Shown: one piece after another, positions 8,169 through 19,715 of the stretch
Layout: every line of letters starts with the position of its first letter
How positions within the stretch are numbered: position 1 is the first letter of the stretch
Assembly (NCBI GenBank): GCA_029938085.1
Contig: JAPYOS010000008.1
Span: 1 to 64,000 of the forward strand
Direction: 5' to 3'
DNA from: Oceanospirillaceae bacterium
Lineage (GTDB): Bacteria > Pseudomonadota > Gammaproteobacteria > Pseudomonadales > Balneatricaceae
Length of the DNA stretch: 64,000 nucleotides
Made by a program: the position numbers and the translations under genes
The notes under the pieces: model-generated
Told to the model about the DNA's origin: nothing
Database searches by the model: none
What the model saw: the letters and a program-made list of their open reading frames with translations, nothing else

Positions 8169-9332
8169 TTACTCTCCTTCTAATCCATAAATAGGTTTGG
8201 TGCTGCCCCACTGATGACAACTAGGGCATTGCCAGTGCATTGAGTTACCAGCAAAACCGCATTGTCTACAGCGGTAATGTGGTTTACTTCGTTGCAAGGC
8301 TACGGTTAACCCCTTGAGCACTTGCAGGCTGTCTTTGGCGTTGGCAGAGGCCCATTGCATGTGCAAATCGATCAAGTAATTAAACCCCTTAACAGACGGC
8401 CGTTGCCTTAGTTGCTCGGTCACATAGGCCGCCGCATCGGAATCGCTGTCTTGGCTTAACTCTTTGGCTTGAGCTAACACCAAACTAGTACTGGGGTGTA
8501 GGCTCATGGCTTGACTCAGCCACGCACGCCAGCCGCTGATGTCTTCTAACTGAGTGAAACACTGCCGCAAGGGTTGTATAATTTCCGGCATCAACTGCAC
8601 GTCTTGTTGAGCCATCACCAACAAATGCCTTTTTGCATCTGCATAGCGATGTTGCTGCATACTGAGCTTAGCTCGTAGAAAACTCACCCTAGGGTTGTCT
8701 GCATTATGGCGCTTGGCTTGTTTTAAATACAACAAACACTGCTTTTCTTGACCGTCGACTAGTGACTCTTCCGCCAGTTCACAACAAAAATGTGACAACC
8801 TTTGAGCCAATTCTACACTGGCCGACACATTCGCTGCGGCGCCTACTTCTAAGGCTTTGTGCCAATCTTGCTCGCGCTGATATACGTCCACCAGCAATTC
8901 TGTTGCTTTGGCTTTTTGCTGATTCGGTTGTTGCGCTACATCGAGCAGTAATTCTTCCGCTCGATCTAACAAACCGGCTTTAATAAAGTCGTGCGCCAAT
9001 TCCAGCTCTGCTAACATCAACTGTTCTTGGCCTAGACCTTTACTCGCTAATAAGTTTTGGTGGATTTGAATGGCTTTATCAACCTCACCACGGCGACGAA
9101 AAAGGCTACCTAGCGCCAAGTGAGTATCAACGGTTTGGGGGTTTACATCTAGGGCATGAATGAATAGTTCAAGCGCCTCGTCCGTCTGTTGATTTAACAG
9201 GTAATTGAGGCCGCGGTAATAATCTGCCTGTAATCCCATCTCCTTATGGCGCTTTTGGCTACGTTCACGCTGCCCTAGCCACCAACCAATACCTAGTGCT
9301 GCAAGCAACACCAACAACAAGGTTAAATCCAT
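8169..9332 (-). CDS. lapB: Lipopolysaccharide assembly protein LapB (YciM)
   Basis: LapB is an inner-membrane TPR protein that regulates LPS synthesis by directing LpxC to FtsH. The 387-residue protein begins with an N-terminal membrane anchor ([18 protein letters not shown]). Tetratricopeptide repeats follow from about residue 37, for example [22 protein letters not shown]-terminal rubredoxin-like metal site has cysteines at 355, 358, 369 and 372. Length and architecture match E. coli YciM. It lies directly downstream of lapA with two bases between them, and pyrF follows. Confidence 0.94.
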   Translation of the reverse strand: MDLTLLLVLLAALGIGWWLGQRERSQKRHKEMGLQADYYRGLNYLLNQQTDEALELFIHALDVNPQTVDTHLALGSLFRRRGEVDKAIQIHQNLLASKGLGQEQLMLAELELAHDFIKAGLLDRAEELLLDVAQQPNQQKAKATELLVDVYQREQDWHKALEVGAAANVSASVELAQRLSHFCCELAEESLVDGQEKQCLLYLKQAKRHNADNPRVSFLRAKLSMQQHRYADAKRHLLVMAQQDVQLMPEIIQPLRQCFTQLEDISGWRAWLSQAMSLHPSTSLVLAQAKELSQDSDSDAAAYVTEQLRQRPSVKGFNYLIDLHMQWASANAKDSLQVLKGLTVALQRSKPHYRCRQCGFAGNSMHWQCPSCHQWGSTKPIYGLEGE

Positions 9333-9334
9333 TG

Positions 9335-9625
9335 TCAGACCGAGACCTTGGGGTCTTTACTGGTACTAGAAATCAAACTCAAACGGCGTTCAAGACGTGC
9401 GTTCTGACGCTTCAATTTAAGTACAACAACGCTATAAATAAAGGCTGACAAACACATGCCCAATGCCAAGCTCAAGAGTAACCAAATAGCAATACTCATA
9501 GAGTGGGACTGAAAAAAGATAAGATCTAAGGAGAAGGCCTGGCTGTTGCGTGTACTAAACAGCACACCAATTACCAAGGCCACAATAACGGTAATAGCGA
9601 AGAGTAAAGTCTTTATGAGTTTCAA
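9335..9625 (-). CDS. lapA: Lipopolysaccharide assembly protein LapA domain-containing protein
   Basis: LapA (YciS) is a small inner-membrane partner of LapB. This 96-residue protein has two hydrophobic helices, LLFAITVIVALVIGVLF and IAIWLLLSLALGMCLSAFI, separated by a short periplasmic loop. A cytoplasmic basic tail follows (LKLKRQNARLERRL). The start codon appears to be TTG at 9625, with AGG eight bases upstream; no other start would keep the first helix. It sits between ihfB and lapB, the usual position. Confidence 0.9.
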   Translation of the reverse strand: MKLIKTLLFAITVIVALVIGVLFSTRNSQAFSLDLIFFQSHSMSIAIWLLLSLALGMCLSAFIYSVVVLKLKRQNARLERRLSLISSTSKDPKVSV

Positions 9626-9671
9626 GGGTTCTACCTAATCAGCGGCGTCGAGCCACAGCACTCGATGTCAA

Positions 9672-9702
9672 TAAACGATAGTCTATTATAGACTATCGTT
9701 TA
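9672..9702. repeat. 12-bp perfect inverted repeat overlapping the ihfB stop codon
   Basis: TAAACGATAGTC (9672-9683) pairs with GACTATCGTTTA (9691-9702) around TATTATA. The ihfB stop codon is at 9686-9688, inside the loop. On the minus strand the stem is followed by only a short T-rich stretch (TTGACATCG after TTTA), so it may be a weak terminator or attenuator between ihfB and lapA. Confidence 0.7.
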
Positions 9703-9970
9703 CCTGATCGCGTAGCTCTTTACCGGGTTTAAAATGAGGCACATATTTTTCGGCCAACTCTACCGAGTCACCGGTTTTGGGGTTACGCCCAGTCCGTGGT
9801 GCTCGATAATGCAAACAAAAACTGCCAAAACCTCTAATTTCAATTCGATCCCCCGCCGCCAGAGCATCTGCCATATGTTCAATAATGGCTTTCACCGATT
9901 GCTCAACATTTTTTACAGGTATACCCTGAAAGCGATCAATTAAATTTTCAATGAGCTCAGACTTACGCAT
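9686..9970 (-). CDS. ihfB: Integration host factor subunit beta
   Basis: IHF-beta pairs with IHF-alpha to bend DNA at specific sites. The 94-residue protein shows the HU/IHF fold: [14 protein letters not shown] at the N-terminus, and the DNA-binding arm containing [13 protein letters not shown] with the intercalating Pro. The signature [14 protein letters not shown] marks it as IHF-beta rather than HU. GAGGGG precedes the ATG. It lies immediately downstream of rpsA, the conserved rpsA-ihfB pairing. Confidence 0.96.
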   Translation of the reverse strand: MRKSELIENLIDRFQGIPVKNVEQSVKAIIEHMADALAAGDRIEIRGFGSFCLHYRAPRTGRNPKTGDSVELAEKYVPHFKPGKELRDQVNDSL

Positions 9971-9985
9971 AGCGTGCCCCTCTTT

Positions 9986-11650
9986 TTATTTTTTGAGCTG
10001 TTCCTTGATCAGGTCACCAATGGTGGTAGGGCCTTCTGATTCAATGGATTGGGTATTCAATTCTTTCATTTGTGCTCGTTGCTGAGCGGCTTCTTGGGCA
10101 CGAACAGCTAACGCGATAGAGCGCGCTTTACGATCTACACTAGCCACAAAACTGGTCAGGCTTTGGCCTTCGCTGAAGTCAGACAAGTCTTGGCCTTGAG
10201 CCAATTCACCACGCTTAAGGAAACCTTGCACACCTTCAGCCAAGTTAACCAGTAAACCACCCAGCGTCACTTCGGCAATGGTACCCGTCACTTCCGAACC
10301 TTTGCCATTAGCGCTGACAAAGTCAGAGAATGGGTCGCCTGCCATTTGTTTAATGCCTAATGCAACGCGCTGGCGCTCGCTATCGATGGATAAGATCACC
10401 GCTTCAACCTGCTGACCTTTTTGATATTCTTCAAGCAAACTTTCGTCGCTCTTGTTCCAGTCAACATCTGAAACGTGGACTAAACCGTCGATGCCATCTT
10501 CAAGTCCAATAAACAAACCAAAATCAGTTTTTGAGTTAAGTTTACCGGTGACTTTATCGCCTTCTGAGTACTGTTTAGCAAAGGCCACCCATGGGCTTTC
10601 ACTACATTGTTTCATACCCAACGACAAACGGCGCTTCTCGGAATTGATATCCAAGATCATAATCTCGATTTCATCACCTACGGCGACCATCTTGGATGGG
10701 TGCACGTTACGCTTCATCCAGCTCATTTCAGACGCATGCACCAAACCTTCAATACCATCGGAGACCCGAGCGAAACAACCGTAATCGGTGACGGTAGTGA
10801 CGGTGGCAGGTAAACGACTACCCACAGGGTAAGTGTCGGTAAAGCTAGTCCAAGGGTCTTGTTGTAACTGTTTTAAACCTAGGGACACACGTTGTTTTTC
10901 GGCATCAAACTTAAGCACTTTAACTTCGATGTCGGCACCGGCCGTTAGCATTTCGCTTGGATGCTTGATACGGCGCCAGGCGATATCGGTAATGTGTAAT
11001 AAGCCATCTAGGCCACCCAGGTCGATAAAGGCACCATAGTCAGTAAGGTTTTTCACAAAGCCTTTAACAACTGCACCCTCTTCTAGGGTCGATAACACTT
11101 GTTCACGCTGGGCTTTATTCGCTTCATCCATCAATGCACGACGGGAAACAACCACGTTATTACGCAGGATATCGAGTTTGATAATCTTAAAGTCGAGGTC
11201 TATACCCTCAAGGTGAGAGATATCTTGTAATGGGCGAGTATCGATGAGCGAGCCAGGTAAGAATGCACGGATGCCGCCTAACTCTACGTTAAAGCCACCC
11301 TTAACACGGGCACTGATTACACCAGTAACAGTTTCATCAGCCGTTTGGATCTTCTCGAGTTGTTGCCAACGCTCCATTTCGCGAGCACGTTCACGGGAAA
11401 CTTGAGTGGCGCCTAGGCCATCCTCAATTTCTTGTAAGGCAACCAATACGTCATCGCCAACCGCTACTTCAAGTTCGCCTGCCGCATCAAGAAATTCAGC
11501 GCGTGACACCACGCCTTCTGATTTCAAGCCCACGTTAATGGTGACGACTTCACTATCAATAGCAATGACTACACCGGTAATCAAAGAACCCTTCTTCATC
11601 TCTACCTGTTGAAGACTTTCTTCAAACAGGTCTGCGAAACTTTCGCCCAT
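9986..11650 (-). CDS. rpsA: 30S ribosomal protein S1
   Basis: S1 binds mRNA leaders and brings them to the 30S subunit. The 554-residue protein contains six S1/OB-fold repeats. Recognisable repeat signatures are LTDYGAFIDLGGLDGLLHIT (third), VTDYGCFARVSDGIEGLVHA (fourth) and TDFGLFIGLEDGIDGLVHVS (fifth). The N-terminal segment SFADLFEESL fits the ribosome-anchoring start. No strong Shine-Dalgarno precedes the ATG, which is usual for rpsA and consistent with its known autoregulation. Length is close to E. coli S1 (557 residues). Confidence 0.97.
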   Translation of the reverse strand: MGESFADLFEESLQQVEMKKGSLITGVVIAIDSEVVTINVGLKSEGVVSRAEFLDAAGELEVAVGDDVLVALQEIEDGLGATQVSRERAREMERWQQLEKIQTADETVTGVISARVKGGFNVELGGIRAFLPGSLIDTRPLQDISHLEGIDLDFKIIKLDILRNNVVVSRRALMDEANKAQREQVLSTLEEGAVVKGFVKNLTDYGAFIDLGGLDGLLHITDIAWRRIKHPSEMLTAGADIEVKVLKFDAEKQRVSLGLKQLQQDPWTSFTDTYPVGSRLPATVTTVTDYGCFARVSDGIEGLVHASEMSWMKRNVHPSKMVAVGDEIEIMILDINSEKRRLSLGMKQCSESPWVAFAKQYSEGDKVTGKLNSKTDFGLFIGLEDGIDGLVHVSDVDWNKSDESLLEEYQKGQQVEAVILSIDSERQRVALGIKQMAGDPFSDFVSANGKGSEVTGTIAEVTLGGLLVNLAEGVQGFLKRGELAQGQDLSDFSEGQSLTSFVASVDRKARSIALAVRAQEAAQQRAQMKELNTQSIESEGPTTIGDLIKEQLKK

Positions 11651-11745
11651 AGCTATACTCGCTGGGGATGACGATACGCTCGGAACTGGCTGGCAGTGCG
11701 GGCGTCTCGAGACACCTCTTAGTTAGTTAATAATTAACAAAAGCC

Positions 11746-12423
11746 TTATAAAATGCCTTTGTTATGAATAAATGTAAGGATCTTTTGTTCCACATCTGTA
11801 ATCGTCATTTGTGTACAATCGATCACTAATGCATCGTCAGCAGGTTTCAAGGGAGCGATGCTACGGTTTTCGTCGCGTTCGTCCCGCTGTTGAATATCCA
11901 TCAGTATATCTGACAGGCTAGCATCCAAACCTTTATTTTTCAACTGTTTATAGCGTCGATCTGCTCGTTCTTGCGCGCTAGCAGTTAAGAATACTTTAAC
12001 CTGAGCTTCTCTAAAGATCACCGTGCCCATGTCACGACCGTCGGCCACTAGGCCTGGTAGCTCAGCAAATGCCCGCTGGCGCTCTTGTAGCGCCTTGCGC
12101 ACCAAAGTTAGGCTAGCCACTTTAGATGCATTCATACCACAGGCTTCAGTGCGAATAGCTAAGCTGACGTCTTCGCCTTCTAGCACCACTTGAATATCAT
12201 CACCTTTGGTTTTGAACTGCACGTCCAAGCAGCCAGCAATATCAGCTACGGCCAATTCATTTTCTGGGCTCACGCCATGGTGTTCGGCGGCCAAAGCCAC
12301 TAGCCGGTATAGAGCGCCACTGTCTAACAAGTGATAACCCAAACGCTCCGCCAGTAACTTACATAAGGTGCCTTTGCCAGAACCGCTAGGGCCATCAATG
12401 GTAATAATAGGAACAGTTTTCAC
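11746..12423 (-). CDS. cmk: Cytidylate kinase
   Basis: Cmk phosphorylates CMP and dCMP. The 225-residue protein has the P-loop [17 protein letters not shown] near residue 9, the NMP-binding region [16 protein letters not shown], and the motif [12 protein letters not shown]. The basic lid segment [10 protein letters not shown] follows. Its ATG overlaps the tyrA-aroA stop by four bases, so translation is coupled. The order aroA-cmk-rpsA is widely conserved in proteobacteria. Confidence 0.96.
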   Translation of the reverse strand: MKTVPIITIDGPSGSGKGTLCKLLAERLGYHLLDSGALYRLVALAAEHHGVSPENELAVADIAGCLDVQFKTKGDDIQVVLEGEDVSLAIRTEACGMNASKVASLTLVRKALQERQRAFAELPGLVADGRDMGTVIFREAQVKVFLTASAQERADRRYKQLKNKGLDASLSDILMDIQQRDERDENRSIAPLKPADDALVIDCTQMTITDVEQKILTFIHNKGIL

Positions 12424-14651
12424 GATTGAAATTCCTCATCGAGCGTCATACCTACGGTACGCGCCAATTCGACAAAATTAGGGAACGATGTGGCCACATG
12501 GGCGCAATCAAGAATTTTTATATTGGCATCGGCGCGCAGCCCGGCAATGGTAAAGGCCATGGCGATACGGTGATCATGGTGGGTCACCACTTGCGCACTG
12601 GAAAAGTGCTGATTTGCTCCCATGCCTTGGATGATAGCACCGTCTGCCGTACCTTCTATGGTCACACCCATGGCCTTTAAGCCATCTACCATGGCTTGAA
12701 TACGGTCACTTTCCTTAACCCGCAATTCTTCGGCACCGGTGATAGTGGTTGTGCCACTGGCACAGGCCGCCGCTACCATGAGAGCTGGAAATTCATCAAT
12801 CGCCAACGGCACTTGATCTTCCGGCACATGAATACCAGTAAGGGGCGCGTATTTAACATGTATATCTGCTACCGGCTCACCACCGACTTCGCGCTCATTG
12901 AGCACCGTTAAATCGGCACCCATTAAACGTAAAATGTTAATTACGCCAACCCGGGTGGGGTTCATACCCACATGCTCAACCACTAAATCTGAGGCTGGGC
13001 AAATGGCCGCCGCCACCAAAAAGAAGGTGGCCGAAGAAATATCTGACGGCACATCAATGTCGGTAGCCATTAACTCACCCTGGCCAGTAATGGCACAGGT
13101 ATCAGAGGTTCGTTCAACAGCATAACCAAAACCCTTGAGCATACGTTCGGTATGGTCGCGGGTTGGGGCCGGCTCGGTCACACTGGTACGTCCTTGGGCA
13201 TACAAACCTGCCAATACTACACAGGATTTGACTTGTGCACTGGCCATGGGTAAATCGTAATGAATGCCCTGTAATGCTTGGCCACCCTTAATACGCATAG
13301 GCGGGCAACCACCATCCGCCGTATCAACCACAGCCCCCATGAGCCGCAAGGGTTTAGCCACGCGTTCCATCGGCCTTTTGTTAAGGGAAACGTCGCCGCT
13401 CAACTCCACATCAAACGCTTGACCGGCCATTAACCCCGCCATCAGGCGAATAGTAGTGCCCGAATTACCCACATAAAGTGGCCCCGGAGGTGCCTGCAGA
13501 CCGTGTAAACCGACACCATGCACCACCACTTTGCCGTCATCGGGGCCTTCAATCACCACACCCATATCTCGGAAGGCTTGTAACGTAGCCATGGCGTCTT
13601 CGCCTTCTAAAAAACCACTAATATGTGTGGTACCTTGAGCCAACGCACCTAACATAATCGAACGGTGTGACACCGACTTGTCACCCGGCACACGGATGCG
13701 ACCTTGGACTTGACCACCAGGGTGGACATTAAAATGTTTTGTATTTGTCATAGTTCCGGTATAGGCAGTGCCTGCCAATATTTTTTCAAAATGATGTCGC
13801 GCACTGCGGGCGCGAGTAAAAATACCCATCATGGTTTGGCTGTCGCCATCGGCCACTGCCGTACGCAACTGAGCCAAACCATGAGTGAAGGAATCCAATG
13901 TTTTTAAGCAGGCATCGCGGTTAGCCACAAACACATCGTGCCACATCGTCGGGTCACTGCCCGCAATACGGGTAAAGTCTCGAAAACCACCCGCCGCGTA
14001 GCGAAATATGTCTTTATTGTCGCCATCTGACGCTAACGTATCCACTAAAGAAAACGCCAATAAGTGCGGTAAATGGCTGGTTGCGGCCAACACTTCGTCG
14101 TGCCGCTCAACGTCCATGGTGAGGATTTCACAGCCAATGCCAGACCATAAATCGGCCAATACCGCAATCGCCTGTGGGTGGCTGCTCGGCAAGGGCGTGA
14201 TGATGAACTTGTGATCAACAAACAAATCAATATTCACCGCGTTAATACCACTGCGTTCAGACCCTGCAATGGGATGACCTGGCACAAAACCCGCTGGCGG
14301 TGTGGTGAAAATATCATAAGCCGCAGCAATGATATTGCCCTTTACACTGCCCACGTCAGTGAGCAAGGTGTTGGCACGAAGATGTGGAGCCACTATGGCC
14401 ATTACTTTTTCCATGGCTTTCACAGGCACTGCCAATACCACCACATCCATGTGTGGCAGAGTGGCCACTAAATCCACGGCTTGATGGTCGATAACGGCTT
14501 GGTCTTGCGCTTGCTGCATACTCGAAACATCAAGGTCGTAGCCCCACACCTGATGTTTTTTCGTGCGTTTTAAGGCCGTAGCCAAAGAGCCACCAATTAA
14601 CCCAAGGCCTAACACCAGCACCTTGTTATGGCAAAAGGTTGTCTCACTCAC
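12420..14651 (-). CDS. Fused prephenate dehydrogenase / EPSP synthase (TyrA-AroA)
   Basis: The 743-residue protein joins two aromatic amino acid enzymes. Residues about 1-290 form an NAD(P)-dependent prephenate dehydrogenase (TyrA), with the Rossmann motif [16 protein letters not shown] and the catalytic segment [11 protein letters not shown]. Residues from about 305 form 5-enolpyruvylshikimate-3-phosphate synthase (AroA), with [32 protein letters not shown] and LNKRPMERV. This fusion is known from Pseudomonas and related gammaproteobacteria. The start is GTG at 14651, overlapping the pheA stop by one base. The fusion links the shikimate pathway to the tyrosine branch, beside pheA for the phenylalanine branch. 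Confidence 0.96.
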   Translation of the reverse strand: MSETTFCHNKVLVLGLGLIGGSLATALKRTKKHQVWGYDLDVSSMQQAQDQAVIDHQAVDLVATLPHMDVVVLAVPVKAMEKVMAIVAPHLRANTLLTDVGSVKGNIIAAAYDIFTTPPAGFVPGHPIAGSERSGINAVNIDLFVDHKFIITPLPSSHPQAIAVLADLWSGIGCEILTMDVERHDEVLAATSHLPHLLAFSLVDTLASDGDNKDIFRYAAGGFRDFTRIAGSDPTMWHDVFVANRDACLKTLDSFTHGLAQLRTAVADGDSQTMMGIFTRARSARHHFEKILAGTAYTGTMTNTKHFNVHPGGQVQGRIRVPGDKSVSHRSIMLGALAQGTTHISGFLEGEDAMATLQAFRDMGVVIEGPDDGKVVVHGVGLHGLQAPPGPLYVGNSGTTIRLMAGLMAGQAFDVELSGDVSLNKRPMERVAKPLRLMGAVVDTADGGCPPMRIKGGQALQGIHYDLPMASAQVKSCVVLAGLYAQGRTSVTEPAPTRDHTERMLKGFGYAVERTSDTCAITGQGELMATDIDVPSDISSATFFLVAAAICPASDLVVEHVGMNPTRVGVINILRLMGADLTVLNEREVGGEPVADIHVKYAPLTGIHVPEDQVPLAIDEFPALMVAAACASGTTTITGAEELRVKESDRIQAMVDGLKAMGVTIEGTADGAIIQGMGANQHFSSAQVVTHHDHRIAMAFTIAGLRADANIKILDCAHVATSFPNFVELARTVGMTLDEEFQS

Positions 14652-15775
14652 TAGAGTACCGCCTGTGGGTAGGAACCCAATAAACGCACTTCTACGGAGT
14701 CTTGATCTAAATCCTGCAGGACTTGCTGTACTTTTTCATCTTCATGATGACCTTCAAAATCGATGTAAAATACGTAGCCCCACGCACCCTGACCTGAAGG
14801 CCGAGATTCAATACTGGTCATACTCACGTTGTGGCGATGAAAGGGTTCTAAAATATGGTACAAAGCACCGGGTTTATTCCGCGCAAGCACTAATAACGAG
14901 GTCTTGTCTTGGCCAGATGCAGGCACAGAAGCATGACCAATAATCAAAAACCGAGTGGTATTATCTGGCTGATCTTCAATGTTCTCGTGGGGCAACTGCA
15001 AACCGTATAACTCGGCCGCCATGGTACCGGCAATCGCCGCCACCTTACCCACGTCGTCGCCCGTTTGAGTGGCCACTCGGCGTGCAGCTTCGGCATTACT
15101 GCTCACTGCAAAACGTTCTGCGTGAGGCATGTGGTTATCTAACCAAGACCGACACTGAGCTAACGACTGAGAGTGGGAATAAATACGTTCGACTTGTGAT
15201 AAATCTGTGCCCTGCGCCACCAATAAATTTTGGTGAATACGCATTTCCACTTCGCCAGAAATCACTAACGACGAATGACGAAAGCTATCTAAGGTATTAT
15301 TAATCATACCCTCGGACGAGTTTTCGATGGGCACCACGCCGTAATGAGCGCTCTTGGCTTCCACTTCGCGAAACACTTCGTCAATAGAGCCTAGTGGCGC
15401 ACTGATCACTGAGTGGCCAAAATGTTTTAATGCAGCCGCTTGGGTAAAGGTACCTTCGGGGCCCAAAAAGGCAATCCGCATGGGTTGTTCGTGAGCCAGA
15501 CAGGCCGACATCAGCTCACGAAATAGCCGTGCCATTTCTTCATCGTCTAACGGCCCTTGGTTGCGCTCCATGACGTTACGCAATACTTGAGCTTCGCGCT
15601 CAGGACGATAAAAAACAGCGTCTTTAACGCCTTGATGAGATTCTTTCACCTGGGCAACACGCTGAGCACAGCTAGCGCGCTCATTAATTAGCTGTTGAAT
15701 TTGTTGATCTATGTGATCGATGTCTTGGCGCAATTGACCGAGTTGTTGTTCTTGTGTCAGTTTTGGCTTGCTCAT
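14651..15775 (-). CDS. pheA: Bifunctional chorismate mutase / prephenate dehydratase
   Basis: PheA converts chorismate to prephenate and then phenylpyruvate. The 374-residue protein has an AroQ chorismate mutase domain (about residues 8-90, LGQLRQDIDHIDQQIQQLIN). A prephenate dehydratase domain follows from FLGPEGTFTQAAA to the TTRFLIIG motif. The C-terminal ACT domain has GALYHILEPFHRHN and the ESRPS motif for phenylalanine feedback. The ATG at 15775 is preferred over an upstream start lying inside serC. It lies seven bases after the serC stop. Confidence 0.95.
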   Translation of the reverse strand: MSKPKLTQEQQLGQLRQDIDHIDQQIQQLINERASCAQRVAQVKESHQGVKDAVFYRPEREAQVLRNVMERNQGPLDDEEMARLFRELMSACLAHEQPMRIAFLGPEGTFTQAAALKHFGHSVISAPLGSIDEVFREVEAKSAHYGVVPIENSSEGMINNTLDSFRHSSLVISGEVEMRIHQNLLVAQGTDLSQVERIYSHSQSLAQCRSWLDNHMPHAERFAVSSNAEAARRVATQTGDDVGKVAAIAGTMAAELYGLQLPHENIEDQPDNTTRFLIIGHASVPASGQDKTSLLVLARNKPGALYHILEPFHRHNVSMTSIESRPSGQGAWGYVFYIDFEGHHEDEKVQQVLQDLDQDSVEVRLLGSYPQAVL

Positions 15776-15782
15776 ATTATCT

Positions 15783-16871
15783 CTAAGCCCAATGGCGTTG
15801 TTCAAAATCCTGCATAAAGGCAACTAACGCAGTAATCGCCTCCAGAGGAACTGCATTGTATATACTTGCACGCATGCCGCCCACGCTACGGTGGCCCTTT
15901 AAGTTTAACAAACCACCCGCTTCCGACTCAGACAAAAACTGAGCATTAAGGGCAGCATCGGCCAAACTAAAAGTGACGTTCATTTTGGAACGGTTAGCCA
16001 CAGCAATGTTGTTGCTATACAAGCGGCTACTGTCTATGGCTTGATACAAGGTTTGAGCCTTAGTCTGGTTTAGCTGAGCCATGGCACTCACGCCACCGCG
16101 CTCTAACAACCAGTCAAACACCAAGCCCGCTAGGTACCAACTATAGGTTGGTGGTGTATTAAGCATGGAATCATTTGCGGCCTGCAACGCATAGTTAAAT
16201 GGCCGCGGTGTATCGTCACGCGCCTGGCCTAACAAATCCTCACGTACAATCACTAAGGTTAAACCTGCGGGGCCGATGTTCTTTTGCGCCCCCGCATAAA
16301 TCACACCAAATTGGCTGACATCGATCGGCTCTGAGAGGATGGTGGATGACATATCCGCCACCAGCGGCACATTACCGGTGCTGGGCACATAGTCAAAGGC
16401 TAAACCGCCAATGGTCTCGTTGGGACAATAATGTACAAATGCCGCATCGGCATTGAGTTCAAGCTGCGCTTGCGTAGGCACTTGAAGGTGGTTATTAGAC
16501 TGGCTTGACGCCACCACCTTAGCTTTTGCATAAGGCGCCATGGCGTCTATTGCTTTAGTCGACCAAATGCCCGTATCGATATAATCAGCCGATGTTTTTT
16601 GGCCTAACAAGTTCAACGGCAGCAAGGCAAATTGCGCGGTTGCACCGCCTTGTAAAAACAACACTTTGTAGTTTTCAGGAATACCCATAAGCTGACGCAA
16701 CTTGGTTTCAGCGTCTGCTACCATCGCCATGTACGCAGGATGTCGATGACTCATTTCCATCACCGACACACCACGCCCTTGCCAATCTAGCAGCTCAGCT
16801 TGGGCCCGTTCGAGCACTGCCGTAGGCAACGCAGCAGGACCTGCGCAAAAATTAAACTGGCGCTTGCTCAT
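15783..16871 (-). CDS. serC: Phosphoserine aminotransferase
   Basis: SerC converts 3-phosphohydroxypyruvate to phosphoserine, and also serves pyridoxal phosphate synthesis. The 362-residue protein begins FNFCAGPAALP, has the substrate-binding SHRHPAY, and the PLP lysine K197 in GAQKNIGPAGL. The C-terminal GHRSVGGMRASIYNA is diagnostic. Length is normal. Its start is five bases from the gyrA stop, so the ribosome-binding site lies within the end of gyrA. Confidence 0.97.
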   Translation of the reverse strand: MSKRQFNFCAGPAALPTAVLERAQAELLDWQGRGVSVMEMSHRHPAYMAMVADAETKLRQLMGIPENYKVLFLQGGATAQFALLPLNLLGQKTSADYIDTGIWSTKAIDAMAPYAKAKVVASSQSNNHLQVPTQAQLELNADAAFVHYCPNETIGGLAFDYVPSTGNVPLVADMSSTILSEPIDVSQFGVIYAGAQKNIGPAGLTLVIVREDLLGQARDDTPRPFNYALQAANDSMLNTPPTYSWYLAGLVFDWLLERGGVSAMAQLNQTKAQTLYQAIDSSRLYSNNIAVANRSKMNVTFSLADAALNAQFLSESEAGGLLNLKGHRSVGGMRASIYNAVPLEAITALVAFMQDFEQRHWA

Positions 16872-16876
16872 ACTGG

Positions 16877-19474
16877 TTACTCTTGCTCTGTATCGTCAAC
16901 GTTAGTACCAGCATCGTCGCCAGCGCTTTCTTCGTCTTCCATGGTTTCCGCAACACGGGCCACCTGAACGAGTTTTTCGCCTTCCTGCACCTTAATCAAG
17001 GTCACACCCTGAGTATTACGGCCCAGAACAGATACTTCGCTAGTGCGGGTACGCACCAAAGTGCCTTGATCGCTGATCAGAATCACTTCATCACCGTCAA
17101 ACACCTGCACGGCACCAATAAGCGCGCCGTTTCGGTCTGACATTTGAATCGCAATAACACCCTTACCACCACGGCCACGCACCGGGTAATCTTCGTTACG
17201 GCTTTGTTTACCATAGCCATTTTCGCTGGCGGTTAAGATACGACCACCCTCTTGCGGCATGATCAAGCTGATCACATGAGCATCTTCTGCCAAACGGATA
17301 CCACGTACACCACGAGCTGTTCGGCCCATAGCGCGAACGTCGCCTTCATCAAAACGCACGGCCAGACCATTATTGGCAAACAGCATAATCTGTTGCTCGC
17401 CATCGGTGACTGTGGCGCCAATAAGGGTATCGCCATCATCCAAACCAAGGGCGATTAAACCACTGGTTCTAGGCCGTGCAAAGGCAGTCAAAGGTGTCTT
17501 CTTAACGGTACCGTTGGCAGTGGCCATAAAGATGAAGTGACCTTCTTGGTAACCACCTTCTGGCAATGGCAAGATTGTGGTAACGCGTTCGCCCTCGTCT
17601 AACGGCAAAATATTAATAATGGGGCGACCACGAGCGGTTCTGCTGGCTTGCGGAATTTCGAATACTCGTAGCCAATACACTTTACCGTGGTTACTAAAAC
17701 ATAAAATAGTGTCGTGGGACGACGTCACTAATAAATGTTCTACAAAATCTTCTTCTTTTACTGCTGTCGCGGCTTTACCACGGCCACCACGGCGCTGGGC
17801 CTGGTAGTCACTCACTGGTTGAGTCTTGGCATAACCACCATGAGAAATGGTAACCACCATGTCTTCTTCTGGGATTAAATCGGCTACGGTAAGGTCTTGG
17901 CGCGACGCAATGATTTCTGAGCGACGCTTGTCGCCGTAGGCTTCAAGCACTTCGGCTAATTCTTCACGAATCACTTCCATCAAACGTTCGGCAGATGCAA
18001 GAATTTCCAGCAACTCGGCAATACGCTCCAACAACACTTGGTATTCGGCAACCAGTTTGTCTTGCTCTAAACCGGTCAAACGGTGTAAACGTAAATCCAA
18101 AATGGCCTGCGCTTGAACGTCAGACAACTGATAGACGTCGCCGTGTAGGCCAAACTCGGGCCCTAAGGTGTCCGGCTTACAGGCGTCTTCCCCTGCACGT
18201 TCTAACATAGCCACTACCTGACCGGCAGGCCAGCTTTGTGCGACTAACTTTTCACGGGCTTCGGCGGCGTTAGGAGAGGTCTTAATGAGCTCTATCACCG
18301 GGTCAATATTAGCTAAAGCAACGGTTAAGCCTTCTAACACATGGCCGCGCTCACGGGCTTTGCGCAATTCAAACAAGGTCCGGCGCGTCACCACTTCGCG
18401 GCGGTGACGCACAAAGGCTTCTAACATTTGCTTAAGGTTTAAAGTGCGCGGCTGACCGTCTACCAAGGCCACCACGTTAATACCAAACACGTTTTCCATT
18501 TGCGTTTGGGTATAAAGGTTATTAATGATGACCTCGGGCACTTCGCCTCGACGTAACTCAATCACCATACGCATACCGTCTTTATCAGACTCGTCACGCA
18601 GTTCCGTAATACCTTCAAGCTTTTTATCTTTAACCAACTCGGCAATTTTTTCGATCAACCGCGCTTTGTTCACCTGATATGGTAACTCGGTGACAATAAT
18701 TGACGGCTTTTGGTTTTTTTCGTTCATCTCTACATGGTAGCGAGCCCGCACGTAAATGCGGCCACGACCGGTACGGTATGCTTGCACAATACCCGCACGA
18801 CCATTGATGATGCCCGCCGTAGGAAAATCCGGGCCTGGGATGTGTTGCATTAACTCATCCACTTCAATGTCAGGATTCTCAATTAACGCCAAACAACCAC
18901 TAATCACTTCGTTGATATTGTGGGGCGGAATGTTAGTAGCCATACCTACGGCAATACCGGACGAGCCGTTCACCAACAGGTTAGGCAACCGTGTGGGCAG
19001 CACGTCAGGAATCATTTCTGTGCCGTCATAGTTAGGCACAAAATCAACCGTATCTTTCTCTAAATCGGCCAACAAATCGTGGGCCATTTTTTTCATACGG
19101 ATTTCGGTATAACGCATAGCAGCAGCAGAGTCGCCGTCTACCGAACCAAAGTTACCTTGGCCGTCCACCAATACATAACGCATAGAAAACGGCTGTGCCA
19201 TACGTACAATGGTGTCATACACTGCCGTATCACCGTGGGGGTGATACTTACCAATAACGTCACCCACCACACGGGCAGATTTTTTATAAGGCTTGTTCCA
19301 ATCGTTACTCAGCTCATTCATGGCGAACAACACGCGCCTGTGTACTGGTTTCAAACCATCACGTACATCGGGCAACGCGCGCCCAACAATAACGCTCATG
19401 GCGTAATCTAAATACGACTGTTTGAGTTCGTCTTCAATATTAATGGGCGATATTTCTTTAGCCATTTCAGACAT
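16877..19474 (-). CDS. gyrA: DNA gyrase subunit A
   Basis: GyrA is the breakage-reunion subunit of the type II topoisomerase that introduces negative supercoils. The 865-residue protein starts in register with E. coli GyrA. It shows the catalytic tyrosine Y122 in [10 protein letters not shown] and the quinolone-resistance region [11 protein letters not shown] with Thr83 and Asp87. Thr83 is the wild-type residue in Pseudomonas, so it is not evidence of resistance. The C-terminal beta-pinwheel carries the GyrA-box as [10 protein letters not shown]. The C-terminus is acidic. It heads the serC-pheA-tyrA/aroA gene run. Confidence 0.98.
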   Translation of the reverse strand: MSEMAKEISPINIEDELKQSYLDYAMSVIVGRALPDVRDGLKPVHRRVLFAMNELSNDWNKPYKKSARVVGDVIGKYHPHGDTAVYDTIVRMAQPFSMRYVLVDGQGNFGSVDGDSAAAMRYTEIRMKKMAHDLLADLEKDTVDFVPNYDGTEMIPDVLPTRLPNLLVNGSSGIAVGMATNIPPHNINEVISGCLALIENPDIEVDELMQHIPGPDFPTAGIINGRAGIVQAYRTGRGRIYVRARYHVEMNEKNQKPSIIVTELPYQVNKARLIEKIAELVKDKKLEGITELRDESDKDGMRMVIELRRGEVPEVIINNLYTQTQMENVFGINVVALVDGQPRTLNLKQMLEAFVRHRREVVTRRTLFELRKARERGHVLEGLTVALANIDPVIELIKTSPNAAEAREKLVAQSWPAGQVVAMLERAGEDACKPDTLGPEFGLHGDVYQLSDVQAQAILDLRLHRLTGLEQDKLVAEYQVLLERIAELLEILASAERLMEVIREELAEVLEAYGDKRRSEIIASRQDLTVADLIPEEDMVVTISHGGYAKTQPVSDYQAQRRGGRGKAATAVKEEDFVEHLLVTSSHDTILCFSNHGKVYWLRVFEIPQASRTARGRPIINILPLDEGERVTTILPLPEGGYQEGHFIFMATANGTVKKTPLTAFARPRTSGLIALGLDDGDTLIGATVTDGEQQIMLFANNGLAVRFDEGDVRAMGRTARGVRGIRLAEDAHVISLIMPQEGGRILTASENGYGKQSRNEDYPVRGRGGKGVIAIQMSDRNGALIGAVQVFDGDEVILISDQGTLVRTRTSEVSVLGRNTQGVTLIKVQEGEKLVQVARVAETMEDEESAGDDAGTNVDDTEQE

Positions 19475-19715
19475 AATTAAGCCAATTTCCTTGTGCGACT
19501 AGCGCTACGAGCTCGCCTTATGGAGCCCCTGTGAACAACGCCCTAAATGGACGTCACAAAAACCATAATTTTAGCACGAAAAGAGGCCCATTAGCCACCA
19601 GCAAAGCGCCTATCACGCACCCGACAACACAACTCAAACCTACAACTTTGCGGATGCAGGCCAAGCATTTACACGTTATACTGGCAGTAATTTTTCATCG
19701 GACCGAAACTCAACC

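Noticed and set aside
17252-19411. Long open frames opposite gyrA and other minus-strand genes
   Set aside because: They lie wholly inside well-supported genes on the other strand and show no domain or ribosome-binding signal.
16877-19474. Thr83 in GyrA as a quinolone-resistance change
   Set aside because: Thr at this position is wild type in Pseudomonas and relatives.
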